Shown: piece by piece, positions 47,797 to 59,949 of the stretch
How the letters are laid out: each line of letters begins with the position of its first letter
Numbering within the stretch: position 1 is the stretch's first letter
The notes under the pieces: model-generated
The model's input: the letters and a program-made list of their open reading frames with translations, nothing else
Database searches by the model: none
Told to the model about the DNA's origin: nothing
NCBI GenBank assembly: GCA_007922305.1
Contig: ML677348.1
Span: 21,051,263 to 21,115,262, forward strand
DNA: 64,000 bases
Direction of reading: 5' to 3'
Origin: Dermatemys mawii
Taxonomy: Eukaryota; Chordata; Testudines; Dermatemydidae
Program-made: the position numbers and the translations under genes

Positions 47797-48540
47797 CCTC
47801 TCCTTGCAAGCTGTGTGTCCTAGCCCCCTAATCATTTTCACTGCCCTTCGCTGGACTCTCTCCAATTTGTCCACATCCTTTCGGGGGAGGGGGGGGAACT
47901 GGACACATTATTCCACATGTGGCCTCACCAGATCCCAACAGAAGGGAATAATCACTTCCCTTGATTTACTGGCAATGCAGCCCAATATGCCATTAGCCTT
48001 CTGGCAACAAGGGCACACTGTTGACGCATATCCAGCTTCTTGCCCGCTGTAATCCCCAGGTCCTTTTCTGCAGAACTGCCGCTCAGTCAGTCATTCCCCA
48101 GCCTGTAGCAGTGCATGGGATTCTTCCGCCTTAAGTGCAAGACTCTGCACTTGTCCTTGTTGAACCTCATCAGATTTATTTTGGCCCAGTCCTCAAATTT
48201 TTCTAGGTCACTCTGGACCATATCACTACCCTCCCAGGGTTGTCTATCTCTCCCCTCAGCTTAGTGTCATCCGCAAACCTGCTGAGGGTGCAATCCATCC
48301 CATCATCCAGATCATGTTAAACAAAACCAACCCCAGGGCCGACTCCTCCAGCACTCCGCTTGATACTGGCTGCCCACTAGATACTGAACCATTGATCGCT
48401 ACCCGTTGAGCCCAACGATCTAGACAACTTTCTATCCACTAATAGTCCATTCATCCAATCCATACTTTTTTAACTTGCTGGCAAGAATACTGTGGGATAC
48501 CATATCAAAAGCTTTGCTAAAGTCAAGATATATATACTTT
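47797..48540 (-). mobile_element. CR1 LINE fragment, RT C-terminal half
   Basis: On the minus strand [69 protein letters not shown]. It starts at the DFSKAFD region and ends before the CR1 3' tail. Truncated at both ends, broken by stops. It lies 22 bp from the SINE at 47587-47775. Confidence 0.88.
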
Positions 48541-48704
48541 CTTCTCATTTCTTTTTTTCAGCAAATTCTTCAGGAAAGACTGCTACTGATATGATAATTT
48601 CATCTATGGCCTACTGAATCTCTTCTCGGAAGTCTTTAGAGATTCTCTCTTTCCAAAACCAGCTCTGCTTCAGTGTTTATCTTGAGATCTTTAGATATTG
48701 GGGG

Positions 48705-48766
48705 CTCAGTCCACCAGAGCACTTAAGTACCATTGCTTAAGTGCTCTGCAGGATCAGAGCTTGGTT
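48705..48766. repeat. Short palindromic repeat
   Basis: AGAGCACTTAAGTACC and its inverse TTGCTTAAGTGCTCTGC form a hairpin within GGGCTCAGTCC and GGATCAGAGC ends. Probably a small MITE. Confidence 0.45.
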
Positions 48767-49013
48767 GATGAATAAATACAATAACATACCTTCAAGGACT
48801 CCCAGAAACCCCATGTATTACTGCATGCTTTATCTTCCAAAACATTAGTCTTATATATAAGAGCTTTCTTTTTAGTGATACAGAAGTATATAGACTATAT
48901 AGTGATTACATGTGCTAGTGTCCATGTATTCACCTCAACCTCACTTCCACATAGGTGGAGAGAAGTCTTTTTGAAATTTCACTGTACAAAGCAGCAAGAA
49001 TTTTTACTAATTT

Positions 49014-49235
49014 AGGGCTAGTTTACACTAGAAGCGCTACTGTGGCTGTAATACATCTGGTGAAGACACTTTATGCCAACAGGAGAGAGCACTCCTGCTG
49101 GCATAATAAACCACCTTTGTGAGAAGCACTAGCTTTGCCAGCAGGAGATAGTCTCCCACTATCATAGTGCCATCCACACCAGCGCTTAGGTCAATGTAAC
49201 TTACATTGCTCAGAAGGGTGGCTTTTAAGTGGTAA
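49014..49235. mobile_element. MITE copy, second subfamily, right end lost
   Basis: GGGCTAGTTTACACTAGAAG at the left. GAGAGCACTCCTGCTGGC and CCATCCACACCAGCGCTTAG inside match the inverse of the copy at 32654-32911. The right inverted end is missing or strongly diverged. Confidence 0.6.
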
Positions 49236-49654
49236 CATGCACAAGCCCTTACTGTAAGAATTGTATTCATTAAGAAGGAATTGCAATTGGCATTATTTTT
49301 ATTGAATTTCAGTGAAAATTATTTTAGAGACAAAACAAATTAAAATATCATGTTGATATTAAATATCATGTTAAAATATCATGATGTAAAACTTACTAGA
49401 TGTAACTTTTTTTGTTAACACAATGACCTTCTCGTGTGTGGCAGCCTAATATTTCAAGATGACAGAAAGCTGAAAAGAAATGTGATTTCTAATGGAAAAC
49501 GGCTGGCTGCAGTTATACTGGAATATGCAGTCCTCCACAAGCTATGAAAGCAAAGCTTCTCCCCCATTCCCAAATACAACCACTCCCACCTAATTAAGTC
49601 CTAAATGACATTCTTTTTGTATTACTACAAAATATATTATGTTCGCATCTACAT

Positions 49655-50349
49655 TCTATTCCCGATTATCCAAATAACATGGGGGCACAGATTTTATTTA
49701 GATAATCAGGAGTTCACATAATCAAGGGGGGCAGGAGCCATTCAGCAGCAGGGGCTCCTCTTCTGCGGCTGGGGACTCATCCTCTTCCTGGACTTCCTTT
49801 CAGTCCTGGTCAGGGGTCTCTGTTCTGCCCTGCTCACTCACTCCCATGATAGCAGGGCTGCCAAGGGTTCCTTGCGCTGCCGCAGGGACAGTAACAGCCA
49901 GTGCCTGCAGGCACAAAGTGTATGGGGGAAGCTGCAGTCCTGGTGAGGGAAAACAGACACCACCAGCCAAGATGCTGCTCTGCTTTGCTAGGACTTTAGC
50001 CTCTCCCCAGAACCTTGTGTCTGCAGGGATTGGGTATCACCAGTCCTGCAGCTGCTCAGGCAGCCCCCTTCAGCTCCGCTGTCATGACTCCACTCATTCA
50101 CAGCCCTGAGAGCCAATCTGTAGAGGCCTCCTTACACTACTGCAGGAGCCATTCAGCAGCAGGGAGGCTTACCCTGCAGCCAAGGGCTTGTGTTCCTCCT
50201 CAAAGTCCTGGCAGGGGATCTCTGCTCTATCATCCAAACTTAATTATCCAAATCCCTTCTTTGTCCCTGACATATCTCATGCTGGAGAACAAAGAGGGGA
50301 TTCCGATAACATGGAGGTTTGGATAATAGGGTTTTGGGAGTTTACTGTA
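49655..50349. mobile_element. Possible pogo/Tigger-like DNA element
   Basis: Left ATTCCCGATTATCCAAATAA and right TTTGGATAATAGGGTTTTGG with GGAGTTTACTGTA at the end are inverse-related. TACAGTAAACTC-like ends are typical of pogo/Tigger elements. Interior is GC-rich with a duplicated CAGGAGCCATTCAGCAGCAG near 49733 and 50144. No transposase is seen. Confidence 0.45.
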
Positions 50350-51204
50350 TAACAATAATTTACATATTTATATGGTGCTGACAACCTCCTCATCTTGTAT
50401 AATCTACAAAAGAAAAAGTTTGCCCTAAAGATCTTACAATCTAAAGAGAGACATGAAAGAGAAGTCATACTGAGAAATCTACTAGCACGCTGCTTTGGTA
50501 GCCCCATCAGAGTCCACAAAAATTTAAGCCTTCAATTTTAAAAAATTAAGTTTCCAGCCCTCCAATCTCTACATGAACTGATGTAGGACTGAATCTACAC
50601 ATAGACAAATGGAACAATGACTAATGGCCAAATGCCACCACCCAACCCCTCCCCTGGTGTGGCAGGTTCTCAAGCAGAACTGCTGCTGTTCTAGGAAAAG
50701 TAAAGCAGACCCAGAAGGGAACTCTACATAAGGGAGTTTTGACCAGTCAGTAGATCTGACATTATGTGACTTCACATGTCTAGAATTTCCTTCTCTAGGT
50801 ACAGGGTTTGTCAGGGTCCCAGCTTCTATTAAAACCCACATGTTAAGTTTTCTGTGTAAAATCAGCTTAATTAATATATTTGACTGGCAAGTTCAACATT
50901 TGGTCCTAATAAACAATTGAACTGGCCTCTTGCACCTGAATGGAATGTTAACTTTGAAGCATAATGCTGACAATGTAAAGTCAACAGGTGCAATTTTAGC
51001 CCCATTTAAGTCAAAGGCAAAACTCCAACTGACTTCACTGGTCAATACTGCCAACTACTCCACTGTTATTTTAGTAGGAATATTCAGATACTCTGGGATT
51101 GTGAGCAGAGCTGGAGTAGAGTATTACTACTTATTTCCATCTCAATCAGAACCTTTGGTTAATTTAGTCATATGACATTCTACTGTCTGAAGGGAATCAT
51201 GATA

Positions 51205-51345
51205 AGACGGTTAACTTTTGTAACTGGCGTTCTTCGAGATATGTTGTTTATGCCCATTCCAAGCAGGTGTGTGCGCACTGCGTGCACGCCAGCCAGAAGG
51301 ATTTTGCCTTAGCAGTATCCGTAGTTCTCACTTGAAGAACTACTA
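51205..51345 (+). repeat. DIRS-terminus-like fragment
   Basis: TTTTGTAACTGGCGTTCTTC, GAGATATGTTGTTTATGCCC and GTGCGCACTGCGTGCACGCC follow the same order as the terminal repeat of the DIRS element at 20056 (TGTAACTGGAGGTTCTTTGA). No coding part follows. Assignment tentative. Confidence 0.4.
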
Positions 51346-51377
51346 GTTACAACAAGGACTAGGACTATTCCCAAATC

Positions 51378-51560
51378 TGTCATTGACTTGCTGTGTAACC
51401 TTCAGTAAGTCACTTCTCTGTGCTAGTTTCCTCATCAATAAATGGAAAAAATACTTTACTCCCAGGGCTACTGTAAGGATTGATGAATGTTTGTCAGCCA
51501 TTTTGAGATCTTTAGCTGAAAGGCTGTGTAGAAGTATAAAGTATTATATTCTGAGAGGAA
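51378..51560 (-). repeat. MIR-like CORE-SINE fragment
   Basis: TGTGTAACCTTCAGTAAGTC, CTAGTTTCCTCATCAATAAA and CTGTAAGGATTGATGAATG follow the MIR order in antisense: ttgggcaagtcact, then cagtttcctcatctgtaaaa, then gaggattaa. Confidence 0.7.
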
Positions 51561-52235
51561 GCATTTATGGTAATGTGGCTGGCAGATAAGCAGTGATTTA
51601 ATTTTAAATTATGTTGCTGTTGAATTCAGTATTGGGTTTAATGTTGCCAATGGGGCACTGGATTAGTTTCTTCACTGTAATGGTAATTGGTATAAATAAT
51701 GCTTTTACTGTAGCATGATTTAAGTTACCAATCGCCATTTGAAAGTTAATTACACTTTACCTCAACATTCTAAAACTAAGATGACAGACCTGGAGTTGAA
51801 TTACTCTGGGGAAGTAATTCAAAACTCTGTCGAATGATTTCATTCACAGACAAGGAATGGTATTGTATTAGAGGCAAACAGAAATGCACGGCACTCCCCA
51901 CTAATCAAGATTTCAATAGATCCAAAACCAGCATGCACAAAAAAAATGTGTACAGAAATGTAACAAATAAATCACACATGTGCAACATGAAACTTTTGTC
52001 AATGACTTATAGATGTAGGGTAATTTCAGTCACAGACTTTCCAATCTTCCACACTAAAGTGCTACAGATTGCAACGTTCTTCCCACAGAATTTAGAACTA
52101 GCTCATTGAAAAGTAGGCCGAGACTTATTTAGAACTTAGTTACAGATGTCAGTATGCATGAAAATTGTGCTAAAATCCTGATCATTTTAAACTGTTAGAA
52201 AACATAGTGATCAGGTCCTAAGGTGCTTCAGAAAT

Positions 52236-52580
52236 AGGGTTGTCAACTGTCTAACTGCACAAACCCAAACACCCTTGCCCCACCCCCTGCCCTGCCCCTT
52301 CCCCAAGATCCTGCCCCTTGCTCCAAGGCCGCGTCAATCTATCCCCCCTCTCTCCGTTACTCGCTCTCCCCCATCCTCACCCACTTTCACTGGACTGGGT
52401 AGGGGGTTGGGTGCAGGAGGGGGTGCAGACTCTGGGCTGGGGGGCTGAGACCGAGGGATTCACAGTGTGGGAGAGGGCTCTGGGCTGAGCCTGAGGAAGG
52501 AATGCAGGTTCTGCGAGGGAGTTTGGGTTCGGGAGGGCATTCAGGGCTGGGACAGGAGGGTGTGCGGGCTCAGGCAGGGA
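52236..52580 (+). repeat. Turtle-type C/G-rich dispersed repeat
   Basis: AGGGTTGTCAACTGTCTAAC, then many CCCTGCCCCTTCCCC words, then GGGGTGCAG and GGGCTGG words. The strand composition switches from C-rich to G-rich near 52385. Related to 38975-39195. It abuts the CR1 at 52580. Confidence 0.55.
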
Positions 52581-54325
52581 CAAAATTAGAAAGGCCAAGC
52601 CACAAAATGAGATCAAACCAGCTAGAGACATAAAGGGTAACAAGAAAACATTCTACAGTACCTATACATTAGAAGCAAGAGGAAGACCAAGGACAGGGTA
52701 GGCCCATTACTCAGTGGGGAGGTGTGGAGGGGAAATAACATAAAATGTGGAAATGGCAAAGGTACTTAATGACATCTTTGTTTTGATTTTCACCAAGAAG
52801 GTTGGTAGTGATTGGATGTCTAACACAGTGAATACCAGTGAAAATAAGGTAGGATAAAAACAGGCTAAAACAGGGAAGGAACAAGTTAAAAATTACTTAG
52901 ACAAATTAGATGTCTTCAAGTCACCGGGGCCTGATGAAATGCATCCTAGAATACTCAAGGAGCTCACTGAGGAGCTATCTGAGCCATTAGCGATTATCTT
53001 TGAAAAATCATAGGAGACTGGAGAATTGGACTGAAATTATAGACTAGTCAGCTTAACTTTGTACCCAGAAAGACAATGGAGCAAATAATTAAGCAATCAA
53101 TTTGCAAACATCTGAAGCTAAGGTGATAAAGTGACAGTCAGCATGGATGTGTCAAACCAAACTGATAGGTTTCTTTGAAAGGGTAACAAACCTTGTGTAG
53201 AGGGGGAAGCAGTGGACATGGTATATCTTGACTTTAGTAAAGCTTTCGATATGGTCTCACATGACCTTCCCATAAACAAATTAAGGAAACAAAACCTAGA
53301 TGAAGCTACAATAAAGTGGGTGCAAAACTGGTTGGAAAACCATTCCCAGAGAGTAGTTATCAGTAGTTCATAGTCATGCTGGAAGGGCATAATGAGTGGG
53401 GTTCTACAGGGGTCAGTTCTGGTCTGGTTCTGTTCAATATCTTTATCAGTGACGTAGATAATGGCATAGAGAGTACACTTATAAAGTCTGCGGATGATAC
53501 CAAGCTGAAAGGATATGATTAAAATTCAAAATGATCTGGACAAACTGGAGAAATGCTCTGAAATAAATAAGATTAAATTTAATAAGGACAAATGCAAAGT
53601 ACTCCACTTAGGAAGGAACAATCGGTTGTACACAACTACCTAGGAAGGAGTACTGTGGAAAGTGATCTGGGGGTCACAGTGGACCACAAGCTAAATATGA
53701 GTCAACAGTGTAATGCTGTTGCAAAAAAAGCTATCATTCTGGGATTTATTAGCAGGAGTGTTGTAAGCAAGACACGAGAAGTAATTATTCTGCTCTACTC
53801 TGCGATGATTAGACCTCAATGGAGTATTCTGTCCAGTTCTGGGCACAAAATTTAGGAAGGACGTGAACAAATTGGAGAGAATCCAGAGAAGAGCAACAAA
53901 AATGATTAAAGGTCTAGAAAACATGACCTATGAGGGAAGAGAGAAAAAAAAACGGGGTTGTTTAGTTTGGAAAAGAGAAGACTGAGGGGTGACATAACAG
54001 TTTTCAAAAACGTAAAAGGTTGTTACATGGAGAAGGGAGAAAAACTGTTTATCTTAACCTCTGAGGATAGGACAAGAAGCAATGGGCTTAAATTGCGGCA
54101 AAGGAGGTTTTCAAGTTGGACACTGGAAAGCTTCCTAACTGTTAGGGTGGTTAAGCACTGGACTAAATTGCCTAGGGAGGTTGGGGAATCTCCATCACTG
54201 GAGATTTTTAAGAGCCGATTTGACAAATACCTGTCAGGGATGGTCTAGATAATACTGCCATAAGTGCAGGGGACTGGACTAGATGACCTCTCAAGGGCCC
54301 CTTCTAGTCCTATGATTCTGTGATT
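52580..54325 (+). mobile_element. CR1 LINE, 5'-truncated, different subfamily
   Basis: Reads [54 protein letters not shown], the catalytic text KSADDTKLK near 53490, GRSTVESDLGVTVDHKLNMS and [20 protein letters not shown]. The 3' tail is GACCTCTCAAGGGCCCCTTC then CTATGATTCTGTGATTG. Both catalytic aspartates are kept but many stops and a deletion around 53020-53050 show it is dead. It differs from the 10.5-kb copy in the tail and in many residues. Confidence 0.9.
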
Positions 54326-54884
54326 GCCTTAACATTAATATTGTTCTTTTTTGTTTAACACTGACGTTTCTGACAAAGTAACTTAGGCACTTAGGAGCCT
54401 AAGTCTCATAGAAAGTTAGTGGGATTTAGGAGCCTACATGCCTAGGTCCAATTTTAAAGCGGGACTTAAATGCTCTTGAAAATTTTACCCTGTCATATCA
54501 CCAGAATGCATGATCAACTATACTATGCACTGTAATCAGAAAGGGACTTAGTGTGCAGTGAAAATAGAATGTGTCAAACTCAGACTATACCTAGTCTGTA
54601 TGTATTAGGTACAGGGGAAGACTGGAATCCAAATATTGAGGTAAACTAATGGTCTCTGGTTGGGGAGGTAGATTAAATCAACCATTGTCTACCCAATCAA
54701 GATTCCTCACATCAGTTAACCACACAAGCCTGTCTGAAAGAAGCAGCAATCTGACTACACTGAACCAGTTCTTCAATTTAGCCTGAACCCACAATAAATT
54801 CTCATATGTCAAAATTGTTTCAAAACAGTAATACAGGATAGTTACAGTATGACAGACCTGTAAGATTTGCTGACATTTTGAATA

Positions 54885-55028
54885 TCATAATACTTTAGAT
54901 ACCAAAATGCTTTACAAACGGTAATGAATAAATCCACACAACACATCTATGGAGTTAGGAAATATCTTCATTTTACAGTTGGGAAAACTGTGGAACACTT
55001 CAATGTGCGGTAAATTTGCAATAGCTAT
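54885..55028 (+). repeat. MIR/L2-type fragment cut by the LTR at 55029
   Basis: ACCAAAATGCTTTACAAACG, then ATCTTCATTTTACAGTTGGG match the repeat at 12575-12805. Its expected continuation is interrupted by the solo LTR. Confidence 0.5.
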
Positions 55029-55687
55029 TGTGACGGAGTCAGACCAGAAGGATATAGGAGAGTGCTGGAAGGCAGGTATATTAGTCTCAGGATGTGCAGG
55101 TCCCTGTTCCCTGGATAGCCAAACAAAGGCTACTCCAGGCCAATCAAGATACCTGGGGCCAATTAAGAACCTTCTAGAAAGGAGGAGAAACAGCTAGCCT
55201 AACTGGGACACATGAAGCCAATCAGGGACTGGCTGAAACCAGATAAAAACCTCCCAGTTAGTCAGGTGGATGTGGGTGTCAGGAGCTGTGGAAGGAAGTT
55301 ATGCTGTTGGTGAGACTGAGTGGTGGACAACATATCATCCAGAAGGAAGGAGGCCCTGAGGTAAGGGTGAAGTGGAGTTTGAAGAAGCGGGGACTGCTGT
55401 GGGGAAGTAGCCCAGGGAATTGTATTGTGTTTTGTGCCTAAACGGTCAGCCATCTTAGCTGATACTATTAGGGTCCCTGGGCTGGAGTCCGGAGTAGAGG
55501 GCGGGCCCGGGCTCCCCCCTTTTCCATCTTCCATACTGGCCTGTGATGAAGGTAACTCACTAGGTGGTGACTCTTGCCAATTATACTGAGAAAGGGAGGT
55601 CACTCTGGGGCCTAGATGAGTTTCTGAGGCCCCTAAATCTGCCAGGAAGCGCAGGACCCACAAGTACAGACTTGGAGCTTTGTCACA
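55029..55687 (-). mobile_element. Solo LTR, copy 3 (659 bp), opposite orientation
   Basis: Begins TGTGACGGAGTCAGACC and ends GGAGCTTTGTCACA, the reverse complement of copies 1 and 2. Exact 4-bp duplication CTAT at 55025-55028 and 55688-55691. It is close in length and content to copy 1 (17106-17769). The insertion interrupts a MIR-like repeat. Confidence 0.87.
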
Positions 55688-55799
55688 CTATCTTCTGACT
55701 ACCAGAAATAATGTGTACTATAACCATTAGACATTTCCTGTGGAAAATACAATAGTCGTGACTAAAATAGACTGTCCAACATAGTATTTGGCATAGAAA

Positions 55800-55872
55800 T
55801 ACAAATCTACAAGATTTGTAAATCTACAGCTTGCAGATTTGTAAATCTACAAGATACAAATCTACAGCTTTG
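55800..55872. repeat. Cluster of short direct and inverted AAATCTACAAGA repeats
   Basis: AAATCTACA occurs four times within 70 bp, with GATTTGTAAATCTAC twice and their inverse, so the tract can fold on itself. Origin unknown; local slippage or template switching is the simplest explanation. Confidence 0.75.
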
Positions 55873-56880
55873 GCATACATGTAAGAAAAAAAAATGTTAA
55901 CGCAGTATAATGAAAATAAAATGACAACATGAATAGGGTAATCAATAGGAAAGTTGATAACATAGTAAGTCTTTCACACTGCACTATATGAGAATGTTTC
56001 AAGACTAACATCAGCAATAAAAAATAAATCCCTGACCATATCACATGTATGTGTGGTTAAATTAACTGCTAAACTGCAGTAGTGACATACAAAGGCACTA
56101 CAGACTAAAGATGTGCATTCAGATTTTATTATGCTGCTTCCACTTTGTGTTTTAAAAAACTTCCTGTAATTTGGAGAAGTCTCAGTGCACAGATACATCC
56201 AGCTAACCCACACTCAAGGTCTTTTGGCTGTACTCACACTGACCACTCTTAAGGTGCATATAGCACCTTTTGAAGCCTCCCAAACTTCCTTGCCTTTGAA
56301 TTAAGTTTCAAGCTAGGATCTCTCACTTTTTAATATCCCATGTTAGTCTGTTTCCATAAGGAGCATACAGGTTCCTCAAATAATCTGCAGTTCTTAATTA
56401 AATGCAGGTTTAACAAAGAAAAAATAACAACATTAAAACTAAGTAGATTATACCCACTTAACTTGTTCAAGACTATGGAGGTATAGCTTATTAGTAAGGC
56501 TGTCGATTAATCACAGTTAACTCACATGATTAACTCAAAAAAATCACGGTTCAAAATATTAATCACAATTAATTGTAGTTTTAATTACACTATTAAACAA
56601 TAGAATACCAATTGAAATGTATTTGCATGTTTTTCTACATTTTCACATATATTGTATTCTGTGTTGTAATTGAAATCAAAGTGTATATTTTTATTACAAA
56701 TATTTGCACTGTAAAATTGATTAACAAAAGAAATGGTATTTTTCAATTTACCTCGTACAAGTACTGTAGTGCAATTTTCGTTGTGAAAGTGCAACTTACA
56801 ACCGTAGATTTTTTTTGTTACATAACTGCACTCAAAAACAAAATAATATAAAACTTCAGAGTCTACAAGTCCACTCAGTC

Positions 56881-57111
56881 CTACTTCTTGTTCAGCCAAT
56901 TGCTAAAACAAACAAGTGTGTTTACATTTATGGAACATAACGCTGCTCTCTTCTTATTTACAACACCATGATAAAGTGAGAACAGGCATTTGCATTGCAC
57001 TTTTGTTGCCAGCATTGCGCGATAATGTGCCAGATTTCCTAAATATTTGTATGCCACTTCATGCTTCAGCCACCATTCTAGAGAGCATGCTTCCATGCGG
57101 ATGATGTTCAT
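56881..57111 (-). pseudogene. hAT transposase C-terminal (dimerisation) remnant, left half
   Basis: Open for 76 codons on the minus strand, reading ACSLEWWLKHEVAYKYLGNL, AHYRAMLATKV, then VNKKRAALCSINVNTLVCFS and NWLNKK before the stop. The EWW motif, the RAMLATKV stretch (usually KYLAIPATSVPSER) and NKKRAAL are the hATC dimerisation domain of ZBED-like transposases. The usual SERVFS segment is degraded. The leading ATG is not a true start. It is a dead fragment within the fold-back hAT at 56495-58119. Confidence 0.83.
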
Positions 57112-57204
57112 TAAAGAAATAATCCATTAATTAAATTTGTGATTGAACTCCTTGGGGGAGAACTGTATGTCCCCTGCTCTGTTTTACCTGCATCCTGCCA
57201 TACA

Positions 57205-57778
57205 TTTCATGTTATAGCAGTTTTGAATGATGACCAAGCACACATTGTTCATCTTAAGAACACTTTCACAGCTGATTTCACAAAATGCAAAGAAGGTAAC
57301 AGTTTGAGATTTCGAAAAATAGCCACAGCACTTGACCCCAGGTTTAAGAATCTGACGTGCCTTCCAAAATCTGACTGGGACAAGGTATGGACCATGCTTT
57401 CAGAAATCTTAAAAGAGCAACACTCCAATGCGGAAACTACAGAACCCGAACCACCAAAAAAAGGAAATCAACCTTCTGCTGGTGGCATCTGACTCCGATG
57501 ATGAAAATGAACACGTGTCAGTCCGCACTGCTTCGAATTGTTATCAGAACCCATCATCAGCTTGGATGCATGTCCACTGGAATGGTGGTTGAAGCATCAA
57601 GGGACATATGAATCTTTAGCATATCTGCCATGTAAATATTTTGCGATGCTAGCTACAAGAGTCATGAGAATATCTATTCTTACTTTTAGGAGACATTGTA
57701 AACAAGAAGTGGGCAACATTATCTCCTGCAAACGTAAACAAATTTGTTTGTCTTAGCGATTGGCTGAACAAGAAGTAG
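57205..57778 (+). pseudogene. hAT transposase middle and C-terminal remnant, right half
   Basis: Plus-strand translation reads LNDDQAHIVHLKNTFTADFT, then RKIATALDPRFKNLTCLPKS, DWDKVWTMLSEIL, then after frameshifts DACPLEWWLKHQGTYESLAY, CKYFAMLATRV and finally VNKFVCLSDWLNKK with a stop at 57776-57778. The ALDPRFKNL block and the EWW-KY-AMLATRV order are diagnostic for hAT transposases. At least two frameshifts (near 57470 and 57670) break it. The N-terminal BED finger and catalytic region are missing. Confidence 0.85.
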
Positions 57779-58727
57779 GACTGAGTGGAGTTGCAGTCTC
57801 TAAAATTGTACTTTGTTTTATTTTTCTTTATATATAATTCTACATTTGTAAGTTCAACTTTCACGATCAAGAGATTGCACTACAGTGCTTGTATTAGGTC
57901 TACTGAAAAAATACTATTTCTTTTGTTTTTTACAGTGTAAATATTTGTAATCAAAAATAAATATAAAGTGAGCACTGTACACTCTGTATTCTGTGTTGTA
58001 ATTGAAATCAATATATTTGAAAATGTAGAAAACGTCCATAGAATACCATTTATTTAAATATTTATTATTAACAATGTGATTAATCGCAATTACTTTTTTT
58101 TAATCTCTTGACAGCCCTACTTATTAGATACAACCTAGTAAATTAACAACATTAGAAAACCTTGCATACTAGAGAATCAGTCTGCTTCTGACCACATGGC
58201 AGTAAGCTTCCAGTTTCAGTCTGGTCTTGTCTTCATTGTTTAAAAGAAAAGGTGCATTTTTTAACCTCAAGTTAACTAATGCATGGGAGCTATCTCGATG
58301 TACAAGGCACTTCAGTTTTACCATAAGATAAACCAGACAGGGGTATAGTGCTAAATTTGGTGAGTTCACCTCATGGTAAAATTGAAGTGCCTTGTCTCCA
58401 CTGTGCTCTTACCTCAGGATAGCTCACACACAGTACTGCTTATGATAAAAAATACACTTTTTAGTAGAGGACAAGGCCTCAATCTACATCAGAGAGTTCA
58501 AGGCCCATAACTCATGGCTTTCTCTGTCAAACCCTCTCTTGTAACTGCAAAATCTCTTTCTTACAGTCACACTAGGGTACTTTGTTTAGGTGTAAAAATC
58601 CATCATTTGCATGTGAACAGCATGTCATTTTCTAATTATAATACCCTTATATAATGAGCATGTACAGTGTTTGTAAATAAGTTCCTATTCACAAACCACA
58701 ACTTCCTTTTCATTTGGTGGTCTAAGA

Positions 58728-58866
58728 CAGTGGTCTTCAAACTGGGGTGCGCGAGACCCCGGCGCTGCCGCCGAGACTGCCCAGGAGACCGCCGAACTCC
58801 CGGGCGGGCTATTTTTAGACCACCGAAGGGCAAAGGGCCGCGGGGGAAGAAGTTTGAAGACCCCTG
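58728..58866. mobile_element. Small non-autonomous hAT, 139 bp
   Basis: CAGTGGTCTTCAAACTGGGG at the left and GAAGTTTGAAGACCCCTG at the right. Flanks GTCTAAGA and GTCTAAGT agree at seven of eight bases. GC-rich interior with CGCGAGACCCCGG. Confidence 0.87.
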
Positions 58867-59949
58867 GTCTAAGTTAGCCCAAAGTTTGCTAGTTCATTCC
58901 AAAAAGTTATTTTGATGCTGGGTAAAGAGTTTAGCTTTTAAGTTCAGAACAAAAGTCTCTTGCTGACAACAAAATAAGAGCTCCTCTCGGGTACAAATAG
59001 TATACTTATCTTTATGGTATACCTGCAACTATGCTAGCAGTATGCTCTTTCACTAGACGGGGAAGGGGAGCAAATTCCACCCAAAACAAGACTTTTTTAA
59101 GGCCCTTTCCTCTCGGAACAGTTTATTGTTTTATTATACAGGATATGAACAACACTAAATAAAGTAACTCAACAGCAAAGTGCTGGTCACAATTCCCAAT
59201 GACTTTTCTATGTCTCATCAGCAAAGCCAAAGAGGACTCCTTCCCCCTGTGACCAGCTTCTTTCTCATGTACCCAGTCCAGCCATGTAAGGATCCCTTAA
59301 CCTTTCCCAGGCTACCACATTACATTGTCACAGCTGCCTATGCTACTTCCACTGCGGTATCTTTTGGGATGGGGATCCCTGCTTTCCCTTGACTTTGTAA
59401 CAAGGCTCAGGGATACCAAACAGCAGTTAAACCCCAACTCTTCATCACAACCCAATTCAGTTTTTCTTGATTAAAAGATTTATTTCAGAGGAGAAAAGAA
59501 TATCAAATTAAAAGGTAAGAAATTTCTGTGTAATTTTAGTAATCACATTACTCAACAGGCTATAAAGTTAAATTGCAAGTATGAAACACTACCTATGGCA
59601 TGGCAGCAGAGATCTGTCTTTGCCCCTTAGCTTGGAAAAAGCTGTATGTCTTGTCAGTGATCCATATAGGTCCTTTGTCATTCTGTCCATGTGGAGTTTT
59701 GTGGCCTCAATGAGGGTAGTCAATATATACTTATTGATGTAATTACAAAACTAAAATAGCTACCCCTATCTCTTCCACACACACACCCCTCTCTTCTACC
59801 TTTCCCCATATCTCTCTCTTTCTCATTTACACACATAAACACGCACACCCTCTTCTTCCGCACCCTATCTAAGCTGTTCATATTGTTAAGACTGAAAGCT
59901 CTTTTAAAGACAGATATCAAGTCTACCCCTATATTATACAATGCTTAGG

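Larger units (their letters stand above)
56495..58119. mobile_element. Fold-back hAT element with two opposed transposase ends, 1625 bp
   Basis: Ends TAAGGCTGTCGATTAATC and CTCTTGACAGCCCTA are inverted. Exact 8-bp duplication CTTATTAG at 56487-56494 and 58120-58127. The left half (56495-57110) on the minus strand and the right half (57500-58119) on the plus strand both encode the end of a hAT transposase finishing in WLNKK and a stop, followed by the same 3' flank. The two halves are diverged inverted copies about 0.6 kb long. The middle holds a further transposase stretch on the plus strand. This looks like a non-autonomous element built from two 3' ends of one hAT family. Confidence 0.88.
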
